DNA of 64,000 nt, taken from positions 379,501 to 443,500 of the forward strand of contig NZ_JBFCVL010000001.1 of the NCBI RefSeq assembly GCF_040712075.1. Direction: 5' to 3'. This DNA comes from Fodinicurvata sp. EGI_FJ10296. Lineage in GTDB: Bacteria; Pseudomonadota; Alphaproteobacteria; DSM-16000; Inquilinaceae. Shown here piece after piece: positions 19,704-25,598 of this stretch (its first letter is position 1; every line of letters begins with the position of its first letter). The notes beneath the pieces are model-generated. The model did no database searches. It worked only from the letters and a program-made list of their open reading frames with translations, and had not been told where the DNA came from. The translations under genes and the position numbers were made by a program.

Positions 19704-20950
19704 TCGAACCTTCCGGTGACGTCCTGGATCGGCTTCATCACCCAGTCGAATACCGACAGCGGCTGGCTTACGAGATCGACCTCGACGCCCATGCCGGGCA
19801 GCATCGGGAACACGCCGTCCCGCGTGATGACGTTCTGTTCGTCGATATCAATTCGCAGTCGGTATACGGCCGTCTGGAATTCGGCGGTTGCCGGATGGTC
19901 GCCCGGGCGCAATGTCGTATCGGAAATGTAGGTGACCTCGCCGTCGAACGTTCCATAACGCTGATAGGGAAAGGACGGAAACTTGATATCCACATCCTGG
20001 CCCAGGGAAACGCCGCCGATAGCCGCCGCCGGAACGAAGACTTCGGCTTCCAGCAATGACCAAAGCGGCAGCAAGGTCATGACGGGTGCGGCTGCGGAAA
20101 CCGGGCTGCCGACGCTGGCAAGCATCGTTGTCACCCGCCCGTCGATTGGCGCCGCCAGTGTCTGGGTCAACTGTGATCGTCGTTCGATGGAAAGCTGCCG
20201 TGTCGTCAGTATTTCGCGATCGATCTGGACTTGAGCCCGGGCCAGTTCCTGCTGCGTTTGGGAAAGCTGATGCTCCAACGTCGCCTGTTCCGCCCCGTTC
20301 CTGGCGATCTCGATCTCTTTAACCCGGACGGCACTTTGAAGCGCGCTCAGTTCATCTTCTTCGGTTCGCAGCGCCGATTGGCTCAGGATACCCTGGCGGG
20401 CCAGACGTTCACGGCCAGCGAACCGCTCGCGCGCGTTGACCAGTTGCTCCTGCAGGGATTCCAGTTCCGTAGCGAGAAGGTCATGCCCCAGTTCCAGAGC
20501 ATTCATGCGTTGTTCGGCAATATTGATTTCGGCCTCCAGGGACCGCTCGATCATTGCCCTCTCGCGCTCAAGGGAAGCGATCAGATTCTCCGCTTCGCTC
20601 AGCCACGCTTCACCCCAGCGGCGCCCACCATCCAATGAATTCTGATAGGAGACGACCATCAACGGATCGCCGGCTTCGACGACACTGCCATCCTCGACGA
20701 ATGTCTCGATGACGACACCATTGCCTTCCGGGAATACCTTGGCCGTGCCATCCTGGGTAACGAGTTGGCCGGCGGCACCGGATCGGGGCCGATAATCCGC
20801 AAACGCAAAAAAGGTTCCGAGTGCGGTGACTAGCATAAGGACGATAGCAGCCAGCCACCAATTACTTGCGTTCGACGCAATTAAAACATTTCCATTGAGT
20901 CGATTTAAATATGCCTTGCGTGCTTTTTCTCTGAATAGATTTTCATTCAT
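19700..20950 (-). CDS. HlyD-family periplasmic adaptor of the peptide exporter
   Basis: 416 residues from the ATG at 20950; a TTG at 20965 would add five residues. The N-terminal cytoplasmic part (about 34 residues) is followed by one membrane helix (WWLAAIVLMLVTALGTFFAF). A split biotinyl-lipoyl-like domain (GNGVVIETFVEDGSVVEAGD) comes next, then a long coiled coil (about 120-260, rich in LESLQEQLVNARERF-type heptads). The beta-barrel part includes APIDGRVTTMLASVGSPV and PGMGVEVDLVSQPLSVFDWV. It would link the C39 ABC exporter to an outer-membrane channel; no TolC homologue is encoded in the window. Overlap of 4 nt with the exporter gene implies coupled translation. Confidence 0.94.
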   Translation of the reverse strand: MNENLFREKARKAYLNRLNGNVLIASNASNWWLAAIVLMLVTALGTFFAFADYRPRSGAAGQLVTQDGTAKVFPEGNGVVIETFVEDGSVVEAGDPLMVVSYQNSLDGGRRWGEAWLSEAENLIASLERERAMIERSLEAEINIAEQRMNALELGHDLLATELESLQEQLVNARERFAGRERLARQGILSQSALRTEEDELSALQSAVRVKEIEIARNGAEQATLEHQLSQTQQELARAQVQIDREILTTRQLSIERRSQLTQTLAAPIDGRVTTMLASVGSPVSAAAPVMTLLPLWSLLEAEVFVPAAAIGGVSLGQDVDIKFPSFPYQRYGTFDGEVTYISDTTLRPGDHPATAEFQTAVYRLRIDIDEQNVITRDGVFPMLPGMGVEVDLVSQPLSVFDWVMKPIQDVTGRFE

Positions 20951-21011
20951 TGAGCGACCTGTCAATTAAAGCATTTTCTAACTCTATTATTATTATAAAG
21001 CGACGTTGTAT

Positions 21012-21042
21012 AGGGGCTACCGTACACGCAACGATAGCCCCT
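21012..21042 (-). promoter_or_regulatory. Stem-loop between the last precursor gene and the hlyD-like gene
   Basis: Inverted repeat AGGGGCTA/TAGCCCCT (21012-21019 and 21035-21042) with a 15-nt loop, in the 106-bp gap. No T-run follows on the minus strand, so it looks like an attenuating or transcript-stabilising hairpin, not a full terminator. A TATAAT-like element (minus strand 20997-20992) lies just beyond it and could give the export genes some transcription of their own. Confidence 0.5.
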
Positions 21043-21056
21043 TCGATCGGTACCGA

Positions 21057-21218
21057 TTACATGATCACCGGCCCAGGGATCGGCCCCGGAACCGGGTAAG
21101 GCCCCGGAATCGGATACGGGCCCGGAATCGGATACGGGTATACCGGCAGCAGTTCGGCGGCTCCGCCGCTGACGACTTCGATCTCTTGATCGGTCATCAC
21201 GTCAATCTGGTTTTCCAT
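21057..21218 (-). CDS. Double-glycine precursor peptide 1, alternating X-Pro core
   Basis: 53 residues from the ATG at 21218, with AAGGATGTCACC upstream. Leader MENQIDVMTDQEIEVVSGG fits the classical double-glycine consensus (hydrophobic-x-x-x-E-I-x-x-V-x-G-G). The predicted mature peptide is 34 residues, begins AAELLPVYPYP, and from its residue 9 to 31 every second residue is proline (13 prolines in all) in YPIPGP-type hexapeptides. It has no cysteine, no Arg and no Lys. This is unlike cationic proline-rich antimicrobial peptides. It should be processed and exported by the C39 exporter encoded 1.4 kb downstream. Its activity is unknown. A longer frame back to 21359 is open but has no family features before this ATG. 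Confidence 0.85.
   Translation of the reverse strand: MENQIDVMTDQEIEVVSGGAAELLPVYPYPIPGPYPIPGPYPVPGPIPGPVIM
21066..21140 (-). repeat. Short tandem repeat coding the Pro-rich core
   Basis: Imperfect direct repeats of an 18-bp unit (of the form GGCCCGGAATCGGATAC on the plus strand) encode the successive YPIPGP, YPIPGP and YPVPGP blocks of precursor peptide 1, ending in a shortened IPGP block. Unit-number changes would lengthen or shorten the peptide in frame. Confidence 0.7.
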
Positions 21219-21346
21219 GGTGACATCCTTGGCTTGGACGTGACGGACCGGGATCCTGCGGTGTCGCCGCGATGGACGCGACGGAACAGCGTCACACTGG
21301 GGCCACACCGTGGTGGTGTTCATCCCGGCCTGAGGCGTACCATCGA

Positions 21347-21388
21347 CGGAAGACGGCATTCAGCAATCTGCCGGTTGCGCGTCTTCCG
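21347..21388 (-). promoter_or_regulatory. Stem-loop in the 263-bp gap between precursors 2 and 1
   Basis: A 9-bp stem (CGGAAGACG/CGTCTTCCG, 21347-21355 and 21380-21388) with a 24-nt loop. The gap around it (21219-21481) has no supported gene. Its presence at an intergenic position of the precursor series suggests a transcript processing or stability role. Confidence 0.35.
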
Positions 21389-21481
21389 CCGATCGTATAG
21401 TCTGTTTGAAGATTGGGTTCGGAACCGCGTCATGTCCCTGATGGCACCGTACCAAATCTCCAGTGGTGATCTATTGGGTCG

Positions 21482-21628
21482 TTAGCCCCAGATCAGATCA
21501 CCGATGTCGTTGCCGACTTCCTTGCCGAACTGGTACCATTCGCGGGGATTCAGGATGTCCCAGGCGCTTCCGCCGTCGACCATGTCGATCTCGGCAACCG
21601 TCATGGCAACGATGTCGTTTTCCATCAT
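21482..21628 (-). CDS. Double-glycine precursor peptide 2
   Basis: 48 residues from the ATG at 21628, with AAGGAGATCGAAC immediately upstream, a very good ribosome-binding site; a second ATG is the next codon. Leader MMENDIVAMTVAEIDMVDGG resembles that of peptide 1. The predicted mature peptide of 28 residues begins SAWDILNPREWYQFGKEVG and ends in IGDLIWG. It has three Trp, no Cys, and an acidic to neutral amphipathic character. Position between precursors 3 and 1 supports a real gene. Its function as microcin, partner peptide or signal is unknown. Confidence 0.83.
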   Translation of the reverse strand: MMENDIVAMTVAEIDMVDGGSAWDILNPREWYQFGKEVGNDIGDLIWG

Positions 21629-21677
21629 GTTCGATCTCCTTGGAAAAGGTTGTTGATCTGTTGGTCGCTACAACTGA

Positions 21678-21845
21678 TTAGTTGTTCTCTTTGTAGCTTT
21701 GGGCCAGGCCCACAGCGACGCCGCCCAGGAAGATGCCGCCGGCGATGATGCCGCCAACGCACACGCCGCCACAGACGACACCGCCGTCGACTTCGGCGAT
21801 TTCGTCGCTGTTCAGGTCGGAGATCTGGTTTTCAACATGGCTCAT
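21678..21845 (-). CDS. Double-glycine precursor peptide 3, CxxxC and glycine-zipper core
   Basis: 55 residues from the ATG at 21845, preceded by ATGGAGACCACC. Leader MSHVENQISDLNSDEIAEVDGG (22 residues). The 33-residue core begins VVCGGVCVGGIIAGGIFLGG and ends AQSYKENN: a hydrophobic helix with repeated GxxxG spacing and two cysteines (C25 and C29). The GxxxG content is typical of membrane-inserting class IIb bacteriocins. The cysteine pair is the only one among the four precursors, so it is the best candidate client of the DsbA/DsbB pair encoded upstream in the same cassette. Confidence 0.87.
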   Translation of the reverse strand: MSHVENQISDLNSDEIAEVDGGVVCGGVCVGGIIAGGIFLGGVAVGLAQSYKENN

Positions 21846-21904
21846 GGTGGTCTCCATTACTTGGTGGTTCTGACAACCGACAGATGCACCTCACATTTGC
21901 CGGT

Positions 21905-21949
21905 GCGGGCTTGGAACTCGCCCGCTAAGTACCGGCGCGAATGCGCCGG
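21905..21949 (-). promoter_or_regulatory. Two adjacent stem-loops between precursors 4 and 3
   Basis: CCGGCGC-GAAT-GCGCCGG (21932-21949) is a perfect 7-bp hairpin with a tetraloop, and GCGGGC/GCCCGC (21905-21910 and 21920-21925) is a second one. Neither is followed by a T-run. They separate precursor 4 from precursor 3 in the transcript, as often seen where peptide genes need higher message levels than flanking genes. Confidence 0.45.
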
Positions 21950-21968
21950 ATCCCATATGACGCCGATT

Positions 21969-22139
21969 CTACAGCTGGGGCTGACCCGCAGTGCGCAGGA
22001 GCCGGATCAGTTCTTTTGCGGCATCGATAATGCCACCGCCTTCAATCTCGGAAACTTCCTGGGCGGTCAGAGGCCGCACGGCCGTCTCGGCGTCGTCGTT
22101 CTTGATGGTTGAAGTGTTTTTTGTTTCATTGGTATTCAT
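21969..22139 (-). CDS. Double-glycine precursor peptide 4, long leader
   Basis: 56 residues from the ATG at 22139, with TTGGAG 8 nt upstream. The leader is long (35 residues, MNTNETKNTSTIKNDDAETA... then VRPLTAQEVSEIEGG), and its last 12 residues match the double-glycine pattern. The predicted mature part is only 21 residues, GIIDAAKELIRLLRTAGQPQ plus Leu, an amphipathic cationic helix with no Cys. A second GG-like bond occurs within EGGG, so cleavage could shift by one residue. Found between the small membrane peptide gene and precursor 3. Confidence 0.8.
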   Translation of the reverse strand: MNTNETKNTSTIKNDDAETAVRPLTAQEVSEIEGGGIIDAAKELIRLLRTAGQPQL

Positions 22140-22188
22140 GAGAATACTCCAAATCTTTATTGATGATATTTCTTAAATAACTTTCACG

Positions 22189-22305
22189 TTACTTAAAAAA
22201 TATCGTATACATGGCGTTGCCAATGGTGATTCCCGAAGCAAAAAGGACGATCCCACCAAATATTGACAACAGGACTATGACCGACGTTGGGAGATTGATA
22301 TCCAT
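22189..22305 (-). CDS. 38-residue hydrophobic membrane peptide, candidate immunity protein
   Basis: The ATG at 22305 is preceded by AAGGAGGTAGAAA, the strongest Shine-Dalgarno sequence in the cassette, which itself overlaps the dsbA stop codon. The peptide starts MDINLPTSVIVLLSIFGG, continues IVLFASGITIGNAMYTIFFK, and is one almost continuous transmembrane helix with a final lysine. It has no leader of the double-glycine type and no Cys. Small membrane peptides next to microcin precursors commonly give immunity, so that is the leading guess. It could instead be an accessory subunit of the exporter or of DsbB. Confidence 0.72.
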   Translation of the reverse strand: MDINLPTSVIVLLSIFGGIVLFASGITIGNAMYTIFFK

Positions 22306-22316
22306 TTTCTACCTCC

Positions 22317-22922
22317 TTACTGAATGGTTGTTAGATGATCAAGCAATAATAATAGGTTATCATTGCCCCTTGCACGTGCCGGATCGGAGAAAAATTTGTC
22401 ATTTACGACAACAGCCGGAATTGCTCGTATTCTGTTTTCCAGTAGCCAAGCTCGTATTTCGTCTTCGCGATCACTAACAGCCCCACTTGAGTACGTTTCT
22501 TCAATCAAAACAGTCTGTTCGTCGCTAATCGGTAGTGAATCTATTAAAGCGTCTACGTCATCTGCTTCCACATCATTTTCGTGTATAGCTGTAAACAACG
22601 CAGTTATATTATCTTCTTGGTCATTGTTGGTTTCTTGCATCGTAATAATAAGGCGCCCAAGTTCAGCCCATTGATCTTCGTGGAAGAAGGGCACTCTCAC
22701 GATATACAAGTCGTTCTCGTCTGCCCAGGCTTTGAGACCGTCTTCCAATCGATAACAATGCGGGCATGCAGGCGAGAAAATATTGACGACACTATCCTCG
22801 GAAGCACCGAAGGGTTCACTCAATTCTTCATAATGGACCCCTTCAACGGGTTGCTGAGCTTCAGCAACATTAGCCAGGAGTGCTAACACGAACGCTGAGT
22901 AAGAGAATTTTCCAATTTTCAT
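22317..22922 (-). CDS. dsbA: DsbA-family thiol:disulfide oxidoreductase of the peptide cassette
   Basis: 201 residues from the ATG at 22922. Signal peptide MKIGKFSYSAFVLALLANVAEA (cleavage near residue 22). The thioredoxin-fold active site is VVNIFSPACPHCYRLEDGLK with the CPHC motif of E. coli DsbA. The helical insertion and the cis-proline loop RIRAIPAVVVND follow. It donates disulfides to periplasmic proteins. Its start overlaps the dsbB stop by ATGA, so the two are coupled. The gene is AT-rich and rich in ATA and AAT codons compared with the housekeeping genes nearby, consistent with transfer. Confidence 0.93.
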   Translation of the reverse strand: MKIGKFSYSAFVLALLANVAEAQQPVEGVHYEELSEPFGASEDSVVNIFSPACPHCYRLEDGLKAWADENDLYIVRVPFFHEDQWAELGRLIITMQETNNDQEDNITALFTAIHENDVEADDVDALIDSLPISDEQTVLIEETYSSGAVSDREDEIRAWLLENRIRAIPAVVVNDKFFSDPARARGNDNLLLLLDHLTTIQ

Positions 22923-23428
22923 TTCGCAACTCTCCGATGAAAACCTGAGGCGACGCCAACTATCGCAAAGCCTGTACACGCAATTCCAAGACCCAAAGCA
23001 CCATAGTCGAAAGCGATTGAGATCGGTCGGTCGCCGCATAGCGCACGGACTTCGAATAACCACGGCGCCAATGTTTCGAGAGGCAACCAGTGCGGGAACG
23101 GTGAGCCAAAGCCGCAGGCAAAAACTTCACCGAATGCATTATTGAAACTCTGCCAAAGTAACACTAGGGACGAAATAAATACAAATGTTGTGACAATTCT
23201 ATTATTATAAACAATACCAAACAGAGAGAAGAAGAATGCTGCGGCTACACATAGTCTGATTATGACACATTTTTGGCACGGCTGTATATCGAATGCATGC
23301 TGTGATACGAGCGCAATTACAAGAGCGGCGCCAGATAAGATTGATATTATAAAGTATACACTTCCGGTTTGGAATGTAGTCACTTTAGTTTTGATCTCTT
23401 CAATACTAAAGAAGCTTGAGATTAACAT
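22919..23428 (-). CDS. dsbB: DsbB-family quinone-dependent disulfide oxidoreductase
   Basis: 169 residues from the ATG at 23428 (MLISSFFSIEEIKTK), which has GGAAG nine bases upstream. A GTG at 23476 would add 16 residues but lies within the likely promoter. Four transmembrane helices are visible. The first cysteine pair is FDIQPCQKCVIIR (compare KPCVLCIYER in E. coli). The second is in FACGFGSPFPHWLPLETLAP and VRALCGDRP, matching the E. coli loop in spacing and in FPxWLPL. It would reoxidise the neighbouring DsbA using ubiquinone. The gene is markedly AT-rich. Confidence 0.93.
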   Translation of the reverse strand: MLISSFFSIEEIKTKVTTFQTGSVYFIISILSGAALVIALVSQHAFDIQPCQKCVIIRLCVAAAFFFSLFGIVYNNRIVTTFVFISSLVLLWQSFNNAFGEVFACGFGSPFPHWLPLETLAPWLFEVRALCGDRPISIAFDYGALGLGIACTGFAIVGVASGFHRRVAK

Positions 23429-23461
23429 CTCGTTAACTTCCCGATAATCTGTCTTGATATG

Positions 23462-23491
23462 AAGATTGTCACGCACAGATAGTTATGTCAA
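23462..23491 (-). promoter_or_regulatory. Candidate promoter of the dsbBA-precursor-exporter cassette
   Basis: Perfect TTGACA at minus-strand 23491-23486, 18-nt spacer, AATCTT at 23467-23462. Transcription from it would start near 23455 and leave a leader of about 27 nt before the ATG at 23428, agreeing with the chosen dsbB start. The -10 matches the consensus at only three positions. Confidence 0.35.
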
Positions 23492-23802
23492 TGCCGACAT
23501 CGCCATTAGGTTGTATTTTTCTCGCCGAAACCACCCGCTTTCCCCTCATAAACGGGCTGTGCAGGGATTGACCGGGCTGAAATTCGGCTTTTTCAACCGA
23601 CTGGAGCACAGCTTTAAGATGTAGCGAATACATGAGGTTTTTGATCTATATTGCACCGCACAAATGCCGCCTTGGCCTGCTCTTGCTGGTATGCACGCCG
23701 CACCACGCATAGCATCCTCGGCCCGCCCCTTTCCCATCATCGTGAACCGCCTATTTTGAGCGTATCGGCCCAGCCCGAGGCCAGCGTGATCAGGAGACCA
23801 TT
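23492..23802. other. Intergenic region upstream of the peptide cassette
   Basis: About 310 bases between the divergent dsbB and sulfatase-family genes, where composition shifts from AT-rich (left) to GC-rich (right). The plus strand contains a stop-terminated fragment ending in LTGLKFGFFNRLEHSFKM near 23620 that might be the tail of a broken gene, but no start or family was recognised. A minus-strand frame of 64 codons (23546-23740) has no ribosome-binding site. No gene is called. Confidence 0.4.
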
Positions 23803-25560
23803 ATGATAGACCGGCATGCCCGTCGAGCGGTGCGGCCCTTCATTGATATCGCCGTTCTGGCGTTAGCATGGAGCGTGCTCAGCCTCGCCGTTGGCATCCC
23901 GGCCCGTCCCGACGCCCTGTTTACGGATTGGCATATCGGACTTTCCCTTGAAGTGGCCATCGGTCTCGGTCTGTTGGCGGCATGGCGCGCGCTGGGTCTG
24001 CCGCGCAACCGCGTCTGGATCGCACTATTCACAGCTGCCGTGGTTCTCACCGCTACGATCCAGCTTGCCGACATGACGGCCCGGGCCGTGGTCGCCAGAC
24101 CGTTGAACATCGTGCTCGACATCACCCTCATCCCGGCATTGTTCGATGTCATGCAGACGACTCTGGGTGGCTGGCGGGCCACCGGGGCTATCATCGCCAT
24201 CATTGCCCTGATCGTCCTCAGCGCGTTCCTGGTCTATAAATTGCTGCACCTGACCGACCGGCGCATGGGAAACCCTGCCGCCCGTGTTGGCGCAGGGGTG
24301 ATCGTTCTCGTGGCCGCCGGGTTGACGGCTGGCCAGCACAGCGCCGGCGCTCTTATCGCGGGTTATCACCCGATGAACACCGGCGGCATGCGGGCCTGGG
24401 AAATACAAATCGACAAATTCGCCGAGAATCAGCGACGGAGGGCGGCATTCTTGCAGGCGGCCACGGAAGACCCCCTCAATGGATGGCGGCCGGGCAATGG
24501 CTCAACGCCGCCCGAAGCGTCGTTGTTCGACAGATTGAACGGCGCGGATGTCCTGCTCATCTATATCGAAAGCTATGGCCGCAGCGCCGTGGAAGATCCC
24601 CTTTATGCCGATACGGTCCGCCCGGTTCTTGAAAGGTTGGACGCGCGCTTCACAGACGCGGGCCTTAGCAGCCGCAGCGGATGGATGACCGCGCCAATGG
24701 TCGGCGGCCAGTCCTGGCTTGCCCATGCCACAATGCTGAGCGGTCTCTGGATCAACGATCAGGCGTTTTTTCATCTTTTCGTTGCCGAGCCCCGCTTGAC
24801 CCTCGTGGACATGTTCAACCGCGCAGGCTATCGAACAGCCGCCTATATGCCGGCGATCACATTGCCGTGGCCGGAGGGACGGCGCTACGATTTCGACCGG
24901 ATCTATGAAGTTCGGGACATGGATTATGCCGGCCCCAAATGGTATTGGGGGACCATTCCGGACCAATGGGTTCTGGATTTCCTGGAGCGCGGAGAGCGCC
25001 AGCGCCCCGCCGAAGGCGATCGCGCGCCGCTTTTCGTCAAGGCCGCACTGATTTCAAGCCATGCGCCCTGGCTGCCGACGCCGGAGGTCGTGCCGTGGGA
25101 GACCCTTGGCGATGGCGAAATCTATGACCAATGGGCCGGTCAGGGCGACCCTCCCCATGTCGTATGGCGCGACCAGGATCGGATTCAGCAAAAATACCGG
25201 GAGTCGGTTGCCTATTCGATCGAGGCGGTCGGCGACTATGTCGCCAACTTCGCCGATGACGAAACCCTGGTGATCTTTTTGGGCGACCATCAACCAGCAA
25301 CGCTGATCACGGGTCTGGATGCCGGCTTCGATGTCCCGGTTCATGTGGTCAGCGGCGATCGAAACCTTGTCGATGCCTTCGCCGATCTGGATTTCCGGCC
25401 CGGCCTGATCCCCGCTGCCGACGCCACACCTCACCGGATGGATATCTTCCGCAACTGGATGGTCCAGGCCTATTCATCGCTGCCCGAATCGGTTGAAGAC
25501 GGTCTGGTGTCCGAAACCGAAGCCGAATCGACGGCGCCGGCCATCAGCCCCGACTCCTGA
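23803..25560 (+). CDS. Membrane sulfatase / alkaline phosphatase-superfamily protein
   Basis: 585 residues, ATG at 23803 with AGGAG nearby. About five transmembrane helices occupy residues 12-190, followed by a periplasmic catalytic domain of the sulfatase fold, the layout of lipoteichoic acid synthases and phosphoethanolamine transferases. The first metal-binding motif region is DVLLIYIESYGRSAVEDP. MVGGQSWLAHATMLSGLW carries the position normally used by the Thr/Ser nucleophile, and VIFLGDHQPATLITG provides the C-terminal Asp and His metal ligands. The tail is acidic and disordered (VSETEAESTAPAISPDS). It probably transfers or hydrolyses a phospho-alcohol or sulfate group on an envelope glycan. 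The substrate is unknown. Confidence 0.85.
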   Translation: MIDRHARRAVRPFIDIAVLALAWSVLSLAVGIPARPDALFTDWHIGLSLEVAIGLGLLAAWRALGLPRNRVWIALFTAAVVLTATIQLADMTARAVVARPLNIVLDITLIPALFDVMQTTLGGWRATGAIIAIIALIVLSAFLVYKLLHLTDRRMGNPAARVGAGVIVLVAAGLTAGQHSAGALIAGYHPMNTGGMRAWEIQIDKFAENQRRRAAFLQAATEDPLNGWRPGNGSTPPEASLFDRLNGADVLLIYIESYGRSAVEDPLYADTVRPVLERLDARFTDAGLSSRSGWMTAPMVGGQSWLAHATMLSGLWINDQAFFHLFVAEPRLTLVDMFNRAGYRTAAYMPAITLPWPEGRRYDFDRIYEVRDMDYAGPKWYWGTIPDQWVLDFLERGERQRPAEGDRAPLFVKAALISSHAPWLPTPEVVPWETLGDGEIYDQWAGQGDPPHVVWRDQDRIQQKYRESVAYSIEAVGDYVANFADDETLVIFLGDHQPATLITGLDAGFDVPVHVVSGDRNLVDAFADLDFRPGLIPAADATPHRMDIFRNWMVQAYSSLPESVEDGLVSETEAESTAPAISPDS

Positions 25561-25598
25561 CCAGCTCCGGTTCCTGGACGGCCCCGGTTCCTGAACGA

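Noticed and set aside
21057-21359. 100-codon version of precursor peptide 1
   Set aside because: The extra 47 residues precede a standard GG leader with its own ribosome-binding site at 21218.
21252-21435. Cationic 37-codon frame on the minus strand (MTRFRTQSSNRLYDRR...) in the gap between precursors 2 and 1
   Set aside because: It has no GG leader, only a weak AGGG close to the ATG, and contains the hairpin. Composition alone is not enough to call a peptide.
23546-23740. Possible transposase remnant upstream of the microcin cassette
   Set aside because: No terminal inverted repeats, target duplication or recognisable transposase motif could be seen; it is mentioned only as a possible scar.
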